NCBI GenBank assembly: GCA_017164015.1
Contig: CP071065.1
Coordinates: forward strand, 5,780,091-5,844,090
DNA from: Nostoc sp. UHCC 0702
GTDB lineage: Bacteria > Cyanobacteriota > Cyanobacteriia > Cyanobacteriales > Nostocaceae
DNA length: 64,000 nt
Direction of reading: 5' to 3'
The position numbers and the translations under genes were made by a program. The notes beneath the pieces were generated by a model. The model did no database searches. It was not told the origin of the DNA and saw nothing but the letters and a program-made list of their open reading frames with translations. Positions 41,699-51,002 of the stretch are shown here, in pieces; within the stretch, counting starts at the first letter, position 1; the number at the start of each line of letters is the position of its first letter.

Positions 41699-43363
41699 AT
41701 GAAACGAACCAGGAAGTCTCTGCTGCTAGCCTTGAGTTGGGTATTGCTTAGTGTTGGTACAACGATTTTGATTATCTTGACGCAACCGACAGCACCTGTT
41801 CCAGCACAAGAACCAGCTTCTAGCACTATTGAAACTACAAGCACACCTAACAAAGAAACGCCTCAAGTACAAAACCAAGAATCAACCCCACAACCAACGC
41901 CCAGTCCAGAAGCAACCGATGTAAATAAACCTACAGAGACAGTCCCAGAAACCACAGATCCCAAAAAGCCAGATTTGGCACAGGAACCACCAGCCAGTCC
42001 TGAAGAAATCGCCCGTCAGCTAAAATTGGCACAAGCGGATAAGCTTTATTTAGCAGGTCAAATTCCAGAAGCAGAAAAACTGTATCGACAAGCAAAAGAA
42101 CCATTTGCACAAACAACTATACCTCAAGAGCGCAAACCAGCTATATATGAACCAACGCAACTATCGCCAGCAGGTAAAGTCTATTGGCGGGAAGCAGAGG
42201 CGGGGATAGCAGCGAAGTTGCAAACCAGAACTTTAGTACCGCTGAAACTATTAGTTGAGCAGTATCCAGAATTTATTCCTGGTAATATTAAGTATGCCGA
42301 AGTTCTCAAACAATACGATCGCTCCAAAGAAGGCTTAGACGTACTAGAACGGGCATCATCGCTGTATCCGAATGAACCAGAATTAATTAAAGCAAGAATT
42401 ACAGCACTTGGTGAAGCGAAAAAATGGATGGAAGCGTCTTTAGCAGCGCGTCAATTTGCCATTCTCAACCCTCAACATCCACAAGCACCTGAATTTGCCA
42501 ATTTAGCAGAAGAAAATCTCAAACGCTATAAATCTTATATCAGAAGAGAAATTAGAGGCAATGCTCTTGCCAACATCATCACAGGCACATTAGGTTACGC
42601 TGTGACTGGCAGTCTTTTGGGGCCATTTTCTGCCCTTGATTCTACCATTATGCTGCTACAAGGTGAAGGGTCTGTAGGTGAGTCGGTAGCAAAGCAAGCA
42701 AAAAGACAGTTGGACTTGATTAAAGACGAAACAGTTTTAGCATATGTCAATGAAATCGGACAGAAACTAGCGAATGTAGCCGGACGCAAAGAATTTAAAT
42801 ATGAATTTTTTGTCATTCCAGACCCAGACCTTAACGCCTTTGCCCTGCCTGGAGGTAAAATTTTTATCAATGCGGGTGCGATCGCTAAAACCAACTCTGA
42901 AGCCGAATTAGCTGGATTAATCGGTCATGAATTATCTCACGTAGTCTTATCCCACGGCTTTCAATTAGTCACCCAAGGCAACCTCATCTCTAACGTGACT
43001 CAGTATCTACCCCTAGGCGGTACCGTTGGTCAACTGTTTTCACTGAGTTACAGCCGGGATATGGAACGTCAAGCTGATACTCTAGGGACGCGCTTAATTG
43101 TTGCTACTGGCTATGCTGCTGACGGCTTGCGTAACTTAATGGTGACTATGGATAAACAACAAAAAAATGCTCCTCCCACTTGGTTGTCTTCTCACCCAGG
43201 CGGACGTGAACGAGTTAATTCTTTAGAAGAATTGATTGCGCGCAATAAATACAACCGTTACGCCTATGAAGGAGTAGCAAGACATGCAGATATTAAAGTC
43301 AAAGTAAAACAGCTGTTAAAAGAGAAAAAAGAACGAGAAGAAAAAAAGCGGCGTTCTCGATGA
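41699..43363 (+). CDS. M48 family metalloprotease with N-terminal signal and TPR-like region (BepA-like)
   Basis: A 554-residue exported zinc protease. The ATG at 41699 (MKRTRKSLLLAL) starts a signal peptide or membrane anchor up to about residue 38. A Pro/Thr/Glu-rich linker (~40-100) follows, then a helical TPR-like region (~100-280), then the peptidase domain. Zinc site: IGHELSHVVLSH near residue 409 (HExxH) and the third ligand Glu in SRDMERQADTLG near 455. It probably works in the periplasm on outer-membrane protein quality control. An in-frame TTG four codons upstream is a less likely start. Confidence 0.9.
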   Translation: MKRTRKSLLLALSWVLLSVGTTILIILTQPTAPVPAQEPASSTIETTSTPNKETPQVQNQESTPQPTPSPEATDVNKPTETVPETTDPKKPDLAQEPPASPEEIARQLKLAQADKLYLAGQIPEAEKLYRQAKEPFAQTTIPQERKPAIYEPTQLSPAGKVYWREAEAGIAAKLQTRTLVPLKLLVEQYPEFIPGNIKYAEVLKQYDRSKEGLDVLERASSLYPNEPELIKARITALGEAKKWMEASLAARQFAILNPQHPQAPEFANLAEENLKRYKSYIRREIRGNALANIITGTLGYAVTGSLLGPFSALDSTIMLLQGEGSVGESVAKQAKRQLDLIKDETVLAYVNEIGQKLANVAGRKEFKYEFFVIPDPDLNAFALPGGKIFINAGAIAKTNSEAELAGLIGHELSHVVLSHGFQLVTQGNLISNVTQYLPLGGTVGQLFSLSYSRDMERQADTLGTRLIVATGYAADGLRNLMVTMDKQQKNAPPTWLSSHPGGRERVNSLEELIARNKYNRYAYEGVARHADIKVKVKQLLKEKKEREEKKRRSR

Positions 43364-43433
43364 ATCAAAAAACAAAATTATTCGTCAATGAGAGTATAAG
43401 GGACTAACCAATAAAAAAATATCCCTAATTCTC

Positions 43434-43496
43434 TTGTGGGGTGGGCATCCTGCCTGCCCTTCAGACAAAGGACGGGTGGAGACACCCATCCCACAA
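43434..43496. repeat. palindromic dispersed repeat (TTGTGGGGTGGGCAT type)
   Basis: TTGTGGGGTGGGCATCCTGC at the left pairs with GGGTGGAGACACCCATCCCAC at the right, forming a long imperfect hairpin. A partial copy lies at 4565-4590. It is a common Nostocales intergenic repeat. Confidence 0.7.
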
Positions 43497-43558
43497 AATG
43501 GATAATTTATTTCTTGAAATCCCTAAATTCCTGAAGATATTTTCACTGGAGAACATTG

Positions 43559-44362
43559 ATGTCATCACAACCGTTTAAGTTCATCTTTTTAAGCAGTCTG
43601 GGCTTATCTTTATTGTTGGGTAATTCTGTGGCATTTGCCCAATATGATGACTCTACATCCGATGGTGTTGTTGTACCAACAATACCATCAGGTTCATCAA
43701 CATCAACAGGCACATCAATACCAATCAACACATCACCAGGTACATCCACTTCACCCACAGTAGTCAGCGGCACTCGCTTTGTTTGCCAGCCTTACAATGG
43801 TCAATACACTGTGATGTATCAGCCACAAAGTCAACCAGGTCGATACTTTCCTTGGGCGACTCCCGCAGCTTTGGGCGGTGGTTGGGACGCAGAAAGTCGT
43901 TGTGTAGCAATTGCCAGCCGCTTAGAAACTTATCGCCCAGATGGCTTACAAGAACTCCAGACAGGTTTTTTAAATAACCAAAACATTGTCTGCGTGACAA
44001 CTGAAGCAAACTCTTCCTGTCGCATTGTGCTAACAGTACCGCCTGGGAAAGACGTTTATACTGTACGCAACAACGTTTTTCAAAACTTACTTTCTGCCGA
44101 CAGCGGTCAGGACACCATAGGTGTTAACACTTATACCAACCGTGGTGGCACAGGAGTCAACGACGTATACAACTTAGGTCGCACACTTTTGGGTGGTGGC
44201 AATAATCGAGTAGCTTCATCTAAAAGTGGCATCAATCTCAAACCTTTCCTCGACCCCAAAGATGGCGGGACTGCCAAAAAGCTGCAAAACGGAGTAGCAC
44301 TTCGTCGTCAGTCTCAACCTTCTCAAGTCCCTAGTCGCCTAAATCCTGGCAACTTCCGCTGA
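43559..44362 (+). CDS. COP23 domain exported protein
   Basis: A 267-residue protein. Residues 1-28 are a signal peptide (hydrophobic FIFLSSLGLSLLLGNSVAFA). A Ser/Thr/Pro-rich linker follows (~30-70), then the COP23 domain with GTRFVCQPYNGQYTVMY near 72, WATPAALGGGWDAESRC near 98, VCVTTEANSSCRIVL near 145 and LLGGGNNR near 210. COP23 is named after a cyanobacterial circadian-oscillating protein; its biochemical role is unknown. It has four Cys that could form two disulfides outside the cytoplasm. The ATG at 43559 is preferred to the TTG directly before it. Confidence 0.82.
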   Translation: MSSQPFKFIFLSSLGLSLLLGNSVAFAQYDDSTSDGVVVPTIPSGSSTSTGTSIPINTSPGTSTSPTVVSGTRFVCQPYNGQYTVMYQPQSQPGRYFPWATPAALGGGWDAESRCVAIASRLETYRPDGLQELQTGFLNNQNIVCVTTEANSSCRIVLTVPPGKDVYTVRNNVFQNLLSADSGQDTIGVNTYTNRGGTGVNDVYNLGRTLLGGGNNRVASSKSGINLKPFLDPKDGGTAKKLQNGVALRRQSQPSQVPSRLNPGNFR

Positions 44363-44465
44363 TTGGAGACAGACATATTTATACTCAAGGGGAACGCTTG
44401 CTGTGCAACTGCTCTCGTCTTTGTGCTTTATACTATTTCACGAAATACCTGATACAGATACATGA

Positions 44466-44497
44466 GTAGAGGCGTACAGCTAGCTGTACGCCCCTAC
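44466..44497. repeat. near-perfect 32-bp palindrome
   Basis: GTAGAGGCGTACAGCTAGC followed by TGTACGCCCCTAC: the arms are complementary except for one pair. It is a widespread cyanobacterial intergenic palindrome and lies between convergent genes just before the terminator at 44510. Confidence 0.75.
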
Positions 44498-44509
44498 AGT
44501 AGACGAATG

Positions 44510-44544
44510 AAATACCGCCTAGAAAAATCTAGACGGTATTTTGA
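44510..44544. terminator. bidirectional terminator between COP23 and ugd genes
   Basis: AAATACCGCCTAGA, loop AAAA, TCTAGACGGTATTTT: a 14-bp stem with one mismatch. T-rich sequence follows on both strands, fitting termination of both the COP23 gene (plus) and the ugd gene (minus). Confidence 0.75.
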
Positions 44545-44603
44545 TTGAGTATTGAAATTAAAAATTAAAAAAGGATGCACTCACTTTTTTAATTCTTAAT
44601 TTT

Positions 44604-45995
44604 CTATCTTCCAATGCCTACATATTGGAACCCAGCCCTGACTAGAGTTTCTGGGTCAAGGAAGTTACGACCGTCAATAATCACGGCGTTGTTCATCAGT
44701 TTTGCCATCTTAGCGTAGTCCAAATGGCTGAACTGCTGCCATTCAGTTACGAGTACCAAAGCATCACAGCCATCAGCTAGGCGTTCAGCATCGGTTTCCA
44801 CTAGCACACCGGTCAGACCATGACGCATACCTGTTTGGGAAACGATGGGGTCGTAGGCTTTGACTTTGGCTCCCAGTCTGTTGAGTTGCTCAATCAAGTT
44901 GAGTGCTGGCGCGTCACGCATATCATCGGTGTCGGGCTTGAAGGTCAGACCAAGCAAACCAACAGTTTTACCCTTGAGGATTTTCAGTGCTTGTTGCAGT
45001 TTTTCTAGAGCAATCAAGCGCTGGCGTTCGTTGACACTGACAGCAGATTTGAGTAATTGGGCTTCATAGCCATAGTCATCAGCAGTGTGAATCAGTGCAG
45101 CCACATCTTTGGGGAAGCAAGAACCACCCCAACCGATACCTGCTTGTAAAAATTTATTACCAATGCGAGAGTCTAAACCAATGCCTTTTGCTACTTGGGT
45201 GATATCAGCACCGACGCGATCGCAAATGTTAGCAACTTCGTTAATAAAACTAATCTTAGTCGCCAAAAAGGAATTAGCCGCGTATTTGATCATCTCAGCT
45301 GAACTGAGGTCTGTCACCAACACTGGAACTTTTGGTAAAGATTGATTCTCAGCGAACTTCCGCTCAACAATTGGGGTATACAATTCTTGCATTAAAGCGA
45401 TCGCTCTGGGATTATTGCCACCCAGTACAATGCGATCGGGGTTAAAGGTGTCATATACTGCTGAACCTTCGCGTAAAAACTCTGGGTTGCTGACTACATC
45501 AAACTGGGCTACAAGTTCAGCCGATTTTTCTTCTACTGCTACGCCACCAGCAGGCACAAGTGTTTTTTGGCGTTCAGCGATGCCATCTAGTACAATCATC
45601 CGTACCCAATCACCTGAACCAATGGGTACTGTGGATTTGTTGACAATTACCTTATAACCATCGTTGAGATTTGCACCAATGCCACGCGCCACAGCTTCCA
45701 CATAACGGGTATCACTTTCACCAGTGGGTAAGGGTGGCGTTCCTACAGCAATAAATAGAATTTGTCCGTGAGCAACCCCAGCAGCCAAATCACTTGTAAA
45801 CTGAATTGTCCCTGCTTGAATAGCAGACTGCATAATATCTGAGAGTCCCGGCTCAAATATTGGTGACTGCCCAGATTTCATTAACTTGACTTTTTCTTCG
45901 TTGTTGTCTACGCAAATCACATCGTGGCCGATGTGAGCCAAACAAGCGCCTGTAACCAAACCAACATAACCAGTACCAATGACGCAAACACGCAT
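44604..45995 (-). CDS. ugd: UDP-glucose 6-dehydrogenase
   Basis: A 463-residue NAD-dependent enzyme that oxidises UDP-glucose to UDP-glucuronate. It has an N-terminal Rossmann motif GTGYVGLVTGACLA, FREGSA-type substrate motif NPEFLREGSAVYD near residue 173, the active-site Cys in GIGWGGSCFPKD near 290, and GLTFKPDTDDMRDAPAL near 348. Length is normal. The UDP-glucuronate decarboxylase gene lies just upstream on the same strand (153-bp gap), so the pair makes UDP-glucuronate and UDP-xylose for extracellular polysaccharide or sheath. The order places the second enzyme of the route first. Confidence 0.94.
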   Translation of the reverse strand: MRVCVIGTGYVGLVTGACLAHIGHDVICVDNNEEKVKLMKSGQSPIFEPGLSDIMQSAIQAGTIQFTSDLAAGVAHGQILFIAVGTPPLPTGESDTRYVEAVARGIGANLNDGYKVIVNKSTVPIGSGDWVRMIVLDGIAERQKTLVPAGGVAVEEKSAELVAQFDVVSNPEFLREGSAVYDTFNPDRIVLGGNNPRAIALMQELYTPIVERKFAENQSLPKVPVLVTDLSSAEMIKYAANSFLATKISFINEVANICDRVGADITQVAKGIGLDSRIGNKFLQAGIGWGGSCFPKDVAALIHTADDYGYEAQLLKSAVSVNERQRLIALEKLQQALKILKGKTVGLLGLTFKPDTDDMRDAPALNLIEQLNRLGAKVKAYDPIVSQTGMRHGLTGVLVETDAERLADGCDALVLVTEWQQFSHLDYAKMAKLMNNAVIIDGRNFLDPETLVRAGFQYVGIGR

Positions 45996-46148
45996 GTTAA
46001 CTTAACTCCTCGTAATTGTTTGGTTAGTTCTGAAAAACAAGTTGTCGATCTGACACTTTTACGGCGCTGGTAAATCCAGCTACTAAAAAGTACGGGCTAC
46101 GGTTAAGTTTAGCCTGCACGAAAGCTCAGAACAGCGCAGCTGCGCTAC

Positions 46149-47099
46149 TCAGGAGACTAAATCCTTGATGTCGCTTTTGATGCGATCGCGGAAATCTTCT
46201 ATTGTTAGTTTTAACCCCTCTTGCAGAGGAATGGTAGGTTCCCAATTTAACCAAGTCTTTGCCTTTGTGATGTCGGGACGGCGACGACGTGGATCATCAG
46301 CAGGTAATGGCTCAAATTTAATCTGCGCGTCTGGGTTGACCAGGTTTTGCACTGCTTGTGCCAATTGCAAAATTGTATACTCACCAGGATTTCCCAGATT
46401 CATCGGCCCTGTGTAGTCACTATTCATCAGGCGGATAAATCCTTCTACCAAGTCAGAGACGTAGCAGAAGCTACGTGTTTGTGAACCATCACCGTACACA
46501 GTTAAAGGATTACCCCGTAAGGCTTGAACTATAAAGTTGCTCACCACCCGACCATCGTTTTCTAACATCCGAGGCCCGTAGGTATTGAATATTCTGACAA
46601 CCCGAATATCGACTTTATTTTGCCTGTAATAATCAAATGCCAGAGTCTCAGCAACTCGTTTGCCTTCGTCGTAGCATGAACGCAGCCCTATAGGATTAAC
46701 GCTACCCCTGTAATCTTCTGTTTGGGGATGAACTTCGGGATCGCCGTATACTTCACTGGTTGAAGCCAAGAAAAATCTAGCTTTCACACGCTTAGCTAAA
46801 CCCAGCATGTTCAGCGTCCCTATCACGTTAGTTTTAACGGTTTTGACTGGGTTGAACTGGTAATGTACTGGGGAAGCAGGACAAGCTAAATGATAAATTT
46901 GGTCTACTTCTAACCGAATTGGTTCGGTAATATCGTGGCGGATGAGTTCAAAACGAGGATGATTTATCCATTTGAGGATATTACGCTTATCGCCTGTATA
47001 AAAATTATCTAAACAAATTACTTCATGTCCTTCAGGCATTAGTCTGTCAATCAAATGGGAACCAATAAACCCAGCACCGCCTGTTACCAAAATTCTCAT
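46149..47099 (-). CDS. UDP-glucuronate decarboxylase (UDP-xylose synthase, SDR family)
   Basis: A 316-residue extended short-chain dehydrogenase. It starts with VTGGAGFIGSHLIDRL and has YHLACPASPVHYQFNP near 70, the active-site segment SCYDEGKRVAETLAFDYYRQ near 142 (Tyr and Lys of YxxxK), GPRMLENDGRVVSNF near 175 and DDPRRRRPDI near 270. These match UXS enzymes that convert UDP-glucuronate to UDP-xylose. The ugd gene follows on the same strand, supplying the substrate. It is very well conserved, with no truncation. Confidence 0.93.
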   Translation of the reverse strand: MRILVTGGAGFIGSHLIDRLMPEGHEVICLDNFYTGDKRNILKWINHPRFELIRHDITEPIRLEVDQIYHLACPASPVHYQFNPVKTVKTNVIGTLNMLGLAKRVKARFFLASTSEVYGDPEVHPQTEDYRGSVNPIGLRSCYDEGKRVAETLAFDYYRQNKVDIRVVRIFNTYGPRMLENDGRVVSNFIVQALRGNPLTVYGDGSQTRSFCYVSDLVEGFIRLMNSDYTGPMNLGNPGEYTILQLAQAVQNLVNPDAQIKFEPLPADDPRRRRPDITKAKTWLNWEPTIPLQEGLKLTIEDFRDRIKSDIKDLVS

Positions 47100-47467
47100 A
47101 GTTTCTCAGTGATTTACAGATATTGCTAGTGGCTTGTTAGCTTACTTCTAGAGTACCCAGCCTAAATACAAAAGTATAGAACGAACAGGGCTACCTAAAA
47201 AAAAGTATTTTTGAGTTTTGCTATTTTTCTACGTATGCAATTTTGTTAAATTTTAACTTAATTACTTAACAATTTATTTAGCAAATTAACAAACATCGTC
47301 CCATTGTTGGAATTTTTTAGCTAAAATTCATCAAATCTTTAAGTAAATAAAGTTTTTATAATAAAATTCCCAGCTTGGGGAAAGCTGGGGTAATGGGGAG
47401 ATGAGGAGATGAGGGAGAATTCTTAACTCCAAACTCTTAACTCCTAACTTCTGCCTCCTGCCTCATT
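47100..47467. other. intergenic region
   Basis: About 370 bp. AT-rich upstream of the UXS gene (probable promoter). 47375-47466 contains GATGAGGAGATGAGGGAG and CTTAACTCC/CTGCCTC heptamer-like repeats up to the stop of the antiporter gene. No gene was found. Confidence 0.55.
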
Positions 47468-49603
47468 TTATACAGCAGCTGTGGTGTTGGGAACCTCTGT
47501 GAGTAAAGTTGGTGTTTGAGTGCGTTGCGGTTCTGCGAGCATGATGATGGAACAAGTGAGTTGGCTGGCTAACTGAGTTGTGACATCATTAATGGCTAAA
47601 CCACCAGAACTTGTGCGATGTCGTGTAAAAGGTAACACAACTAAATCATATAATCGTGCAGCCTGTAAAATTGCTTGGGCAACATTTTCATGAGCGATGA
47701 TTTGAATTTCTGGTGGATTTGGCAAAGCTAATTTAGACACCAGTAGAAAAAGTTGCGATCGCTTGGCAGCTATTTTACTGGAACTAGTGCGGCGATCGCA
47801 CACATTCAGCACAGTCACTTGGGCTTGGTTTGCCTCTGCTAACATCTGAGCCAATTGTACCGGCTGCAATGTCGATGTCGTTAAGTTTTCTACTGGTACT
47901 AAAATGCGCTGAATTTTTTTTGGTGACTCTACTAAACGTGTCACCGCCACCGGACAATGGGATGCCCAAAGTACACTATCAATTACATTGCCAAATAAAC
48001 GCGCTCTCAAACCAGTGCGTTTACCCCAACCCATCACAATTAAACTTGCTTTTTGTTCACGAGCTGCCCTACTAATTCCTGGTGCAAAAGCATCATCAAT
48101 TCGCAGCAATGGTTGTGCTTGTATTCCCAATTTGCGACTTTGCGCTGTGGCTTTTGCCAATAAGCGTTCACTCCTTTGCATAGAAGCTTCTAACTGTGGT
48201 GCATCCATATGAGCAACAGCAGTGGCGATCGCTAGTGGTATAATCCTGCCATTTGCCTGACGTGCCAATAATACTGCCATTTCAACCAAATACTGCTGAG
48301 TCTGAGGATTGTTGACAGATACGACTATGGTAAAATTACTTGGCGTTGTCTCTAATTGTTGATCGCTTAAGGTTAAGGATGCCGGTTCTGCAACCAAAGA
48401 AGCGGGCAAAGTAACGGCTATTTGACTAGTTATCAATGGCCCCAAAGTTGATGTCACCAACATTAAAACAATGATGCTATTGAATACTTCTAAGGGCAGT
48501 AATTCAGCCCGATATCCCACCAAAGTTGCTGCTAATGTCGTACCCATTTGAGGCATGGATAACGACCACATTGTGAGCATTTCCTGCCAGTTATATCGAT
48601 AAATTAGTTTTGCCAAGAAAGCTGCGATCAACTTGCTGGCAATCAAACCAACCACAATGAGCAGTGTTAACTTGAGGACGCCAATACTATGAACAAAAGT
48701 AGGCACATCTATTAGTAAGCCCAGGTCAACAAAGAAAATGGGAATAAATAAGACACTACCAATAAACACTACTTTTTCTTTGACTGGGCCTTCACCTACC
48801 GCTTCATTAACTGCCAAACCCGCTAAAAAAGCTCCAAAAATTTTTTCTATGCCAAGAAATTGAGCGCCCAAAGCAGCAATAAATACTGCAAGTAATACAA
48901 ACAAAAACTTGTTTCCTTCCTCGTCTCCTGACCGCCGGAAAAATTCTTTGCCTGCCCAATCAAAGCCAACTAAAATCACAATAGAATAAAGACTTAACCA
49001 ACTCAACAAAGTGATTAATTTCACCAAACTGAATGCGCCAATATGACTAGTTGCTACACAAACAGCTAATATTAAAAGTGCGCCAATATTGGTAATAAGT
49101 GTGGCTCCAATTGTAATAGTGACAGCTTCATTATTGACAACACCCAGACGATTAATAATGGGATATGCCAAAAGAGTATAGGAAGCCAGTAAAGAGCCAA
49201 TTAAGATAGAAGTATTCCAACCGAAACCAAAAAATCGCCCTATGAAGATTCCTGTGGTCAAGGGGACAATGAAAGTCAAACTGCCAAACCCTAAAGAGCG
49301 TTTTTTTCTTTGCCGGAACCTGTCTATATCAACTTCTAACCCTGCGACAAACATCAAGTAAATTAAACCAATGTCTGATAGCAGGCTAATCATTGGCGAT
49401 TGTGTATGAAATAGATTCCAGCCTGACGGCCCAAGTACTATGCCGGAGAACACCAAACCCACCAATCCTGATAATTTCAGCCGTTCAAACAAGATAGGTA
49501 TAACTAAGATGACCACCAGCAAAATAGCAAAGGGAACAATTGGTTCCTTGCCGAGAACTTGGGCAGTTTGTTCCAGAGCAAGAACTTGTGATATTTGTTC
49601 CAT
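47468..49603 (-). CDS. CPA2 cation:proton antiporter with two universal-stress domains
   Basis: A 711-residue protein. Residues ~20-395 form the membrane part with about 12 hydrophobic helices (GLVGLVFSGIVLGPSGW near 45, LMFVAGLEVDIDRFR near 83, FGAFLAGLAVNEA near 260), typical of Na+(K+)/H+ antiporters of the KefB/NapA type. The cytosolic C-terminus holds two universal-stress-protein modules: one around 425-560 (SLIVMGWGKRTGLRARLFGN near 528) and one around 565-690 (RILVPVENLT near 566). Such fusions are common in cyanobacteria, where USP modules probably sense nucleotides. Ion specificity cannot be assigned by eye. Confidence 0.9.
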   Translation of the reverse strand: MEQISQVLALEQTAQVLGKEPIVPFAILLVVILVIPILFERLKLSGLVGLVFSGIVLGPSGWNLFHTQSPMISLLSDIGLIYLMFVAGLEVDIDRFRQRKKRSLGFGSLTFIVPLTTGIFIGRFFGFGWNTSILIGSLLASYTLLAYPIINRLGVVNNEAVTITIGATLITNIGALLILAVCVATSHIGAFSLVKLITLLSWLSLYSIVILVGFDWAGKEFFRRSGDEEGNKFLFVLLAVFIAALGAQFLGIEKIFGAFLAGLAVNEAVGEGPVKEKVVFIGSVLFIPIFFVDLGLLIDVPTFVHSIGVLKLTLLIVVGLIASKLIAAFLAKLIYRYNWQEMLTMWSLSMPQMGTTLAATLVGYRAELLPLEVFNSIIVLMLVTSTLGPLITSQIAVTLPASLVAEPASLTLSDQQLETTPSNFTIVVSVNNPQTQQYLVEMAVLLARQANGRIIPLAIATAVAHMDAPQLEASMQRSERLLAKATAQSRKLGIQAQPLLRIDDAFAPGISRAAREQKASLIVMGWGKRTGLRARLFGNVIDSVLWASHCPVAVTRLVESPKKIQRILVPVENLTTSTLQPVQLAQMLAEANQAQVTVLNVCDRRTSSSKIAAKRSQLFLLVSKLALPNPPEIQIIAHENVAQAILQAARLYDLVVLPFTRHRTSSGGLAINDVTTQLASQLTCSIIMLAEPQRTQTPTLLTEVPNTTAAV

Positions 49604-49928
49604 AGGTAGGATTTAAAGCAGCGACAGTGAAAAAGGAAAGAAAAGGAAAGGGAAAAGGGATAATGATGGCTGCCCCCTCAAAGTGAGGTTTCAACCAAGA
49701 TGCAGCATAAGGATTATTTTGCCCACGAGGGGCATCTAAAGCAGGGTAAAGGGAAAACTGATATGATTTATTGTCTGTTTTACCCTTCCCCTTTCCCAAG
49801 TTTTGTGAAACTGCGATTACCTTTGGGTAATCGTTTGAACAATATAAATAAATGTAAAAGCCACCCTGACAAACAGTAAAAAAAATCTTGACTTACACTA
49901 CCTAGGCAATCATCTAAGAACTAACTAC
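49604..49928. other. intergenic region
   Basis: About 325 bp upstream of the antiporter gene. It has short GGAAAGGG/AAGGGAAAA words in both orientations and AT-rich DNA. No convincing gene or hairpin was seen. Confidence 0.5.
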
Positions 49929-50585
49929 CTATGGGTGGATTTGACTTAAAATAAACCGTAGGCGATCGTAGTCATCTTTCAAAAGCACGCTCAGAGTACG
50001 TCCTGCCTTGATCAGCCATTCTCGGTCAGCTTTGCGTAAGTAATAAATTTCCCGAATAGCAGCTGCTGTTAAGGATTCCACTGGCGCACTATTTACAGAA
50101 AGCAACGTCCGCAAAAAATTTAATTCTTCAGTGAATTTAATTATCGCCTCTGATTCGCAGCGATAAACAGCTTGATGAATTTGCGGTGGTCGTGGTGGTA
50201 GATACTGATACACTCTTTGGTTAGCACCTAGAGTCGGTGATGGCTGCTCAAAGCCAACGATCGCTGCCCGAAATTCAGTCTTAAGCATTGCAAATATCTG
50301 GGGTTGTTCCTCGCGCAAATCTTGCAAGGACAACCCCAGAGCCACAGCCCGATGTACGGAATCTACGGGCATAGTAGTGGCATAATACACCACAGCATAA
50401 ACTTGATTACCTGACTCTTCATCCACAGCACAAACCCAACTACCAAAAGGTGGCATGGGGGGGAAGCTCAAATCTTCTGGTTCCAAACACTGTGCCAAAA
50501 ATTCGGTAGTCGTAGTTTCAATCACCTCCGCAATGTGGTTGGGGTGGCGATCGCTTTTTGCAAACTGTGGTAAAGGTAGGCGCAT
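49929..50585 (-). CDS. HAS-barrel-like conserved cyanobacterial protein
   Basis: A 218-residue soluble protein from the ATG at 50585 (MRLPLPQFAKSDRHPNHIAE). The segments HIAEVIETTTTEFLAQCLEP and FGSWVCAVDEESGNQVYAVV look like the HAS-barrel seen at the start of HerA-like ATPases, but no ATPase domain follows; a helical C-terminal half ends in LKDDYDRLRFILSQI. It is conserved in cyanobacteria without an assigned role. It precedes ndhS and rodA in the opposite order on the same strand, but STRR-filled gaps separate them. The TTG three codons upstream was rejected as a start. Confidence 0.7.
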   Translation of the reverse strand: MRLPLPQFAKSDRHPNHIAEVIETTTTEFLAQCLEPEDLSFPPMPPFGSWVCAVDEESGNQVYAVVYYATTMPVDSVHRAVALGLSLQDLREEQPQIFAMLKTEFRAAIVGFEQPSPTLGANQRVYQYLPPRPPQIHQAVYRCESEAIIKFTEELNFLRTLLSVNSAPVESLTAAAIREIYYLRKADREWLIKAGRTLSVLLKDDYDRLRFILSQIHP

Positions 50586-50588
50586 AGT

Positions 50589-50672
50589 GGTCAATAGTCA
50601 ATAGTCAATAGTCAATAGTCAATAGTCAATAGTCAATAGTCAAAAATCTTTAGACTGTTGACTATGGACTCT
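50589..50672. repeat. (TCAATAG)n STRR with inverted partner
   Basis: Seven to eight TCAATAG heptamers (50589-50642), followed by an inverted set (GACTGTTGACTATGGACTC) to 50672. They sit between ndhS and the HAS-barrel gene and can fold into a long hairpin. Confidence 0.9.
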
Positions 50673-50682
50673 GGATTATTAA

Positions 50683-50880
50683 CTATTTGGCTTTTTTCCG
50701 TCCTGCTGTGGTTTCTACGAGTTCTAGTTCTGACAGGCGAAAGGTAATTAATTTATCCCAGTTTCCACCTTCAAACAGTACAGCTACCTTGCCATCACTG
50801 ACTCGTTGCACGAGTCCTTCATAGCGATAATAGGTATCTGCGGGATTCTTGACACGAATAGTTGCTCCAGGCAGAATCAT
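50683..50880 (-). CDS. ndhS: NDH-1 subunit S
   Basis: A 65-residue SH3-like protein: MILPGATIRVKNPADTYYRY, then EGLVQRVSDGKVAVLFEGG and NWDKLITFRLSELE. This matches NdhS (plant CRR31), the subunit that helps ferredoxin dock to photosynthetic NDH-1 for cyclic electron flow. The length equals typical cyanobacterial NdhS. The upstream rodA gene is 122 bp away on the same strand. Confidence 0.9.
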   Translation of the reverse strand: MILPGATIRVKNPADTYYRYEGLVQRVSDGKVAVLFEGGNWDKLITFRLSELELVETTAGRKKAK

Positions 50881-51002
50881 GATTTTTACCCTAGCTTGTT
50901 TACTGTTAATAGCTTAATACTTGTCAAATGTCATTGGTTATTAGTCAATAGTCAATAGCTTTTTGACCTTTGACTGTTGACCGTTGACCCTTGACCTTTG
51001 AC

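Noticed and set aside
49485..49799. Minus-strand frame overlapping the antiporter start
   Set aside because: It reads the antiporter N-terminus in another frame and then low-complexity sequence.
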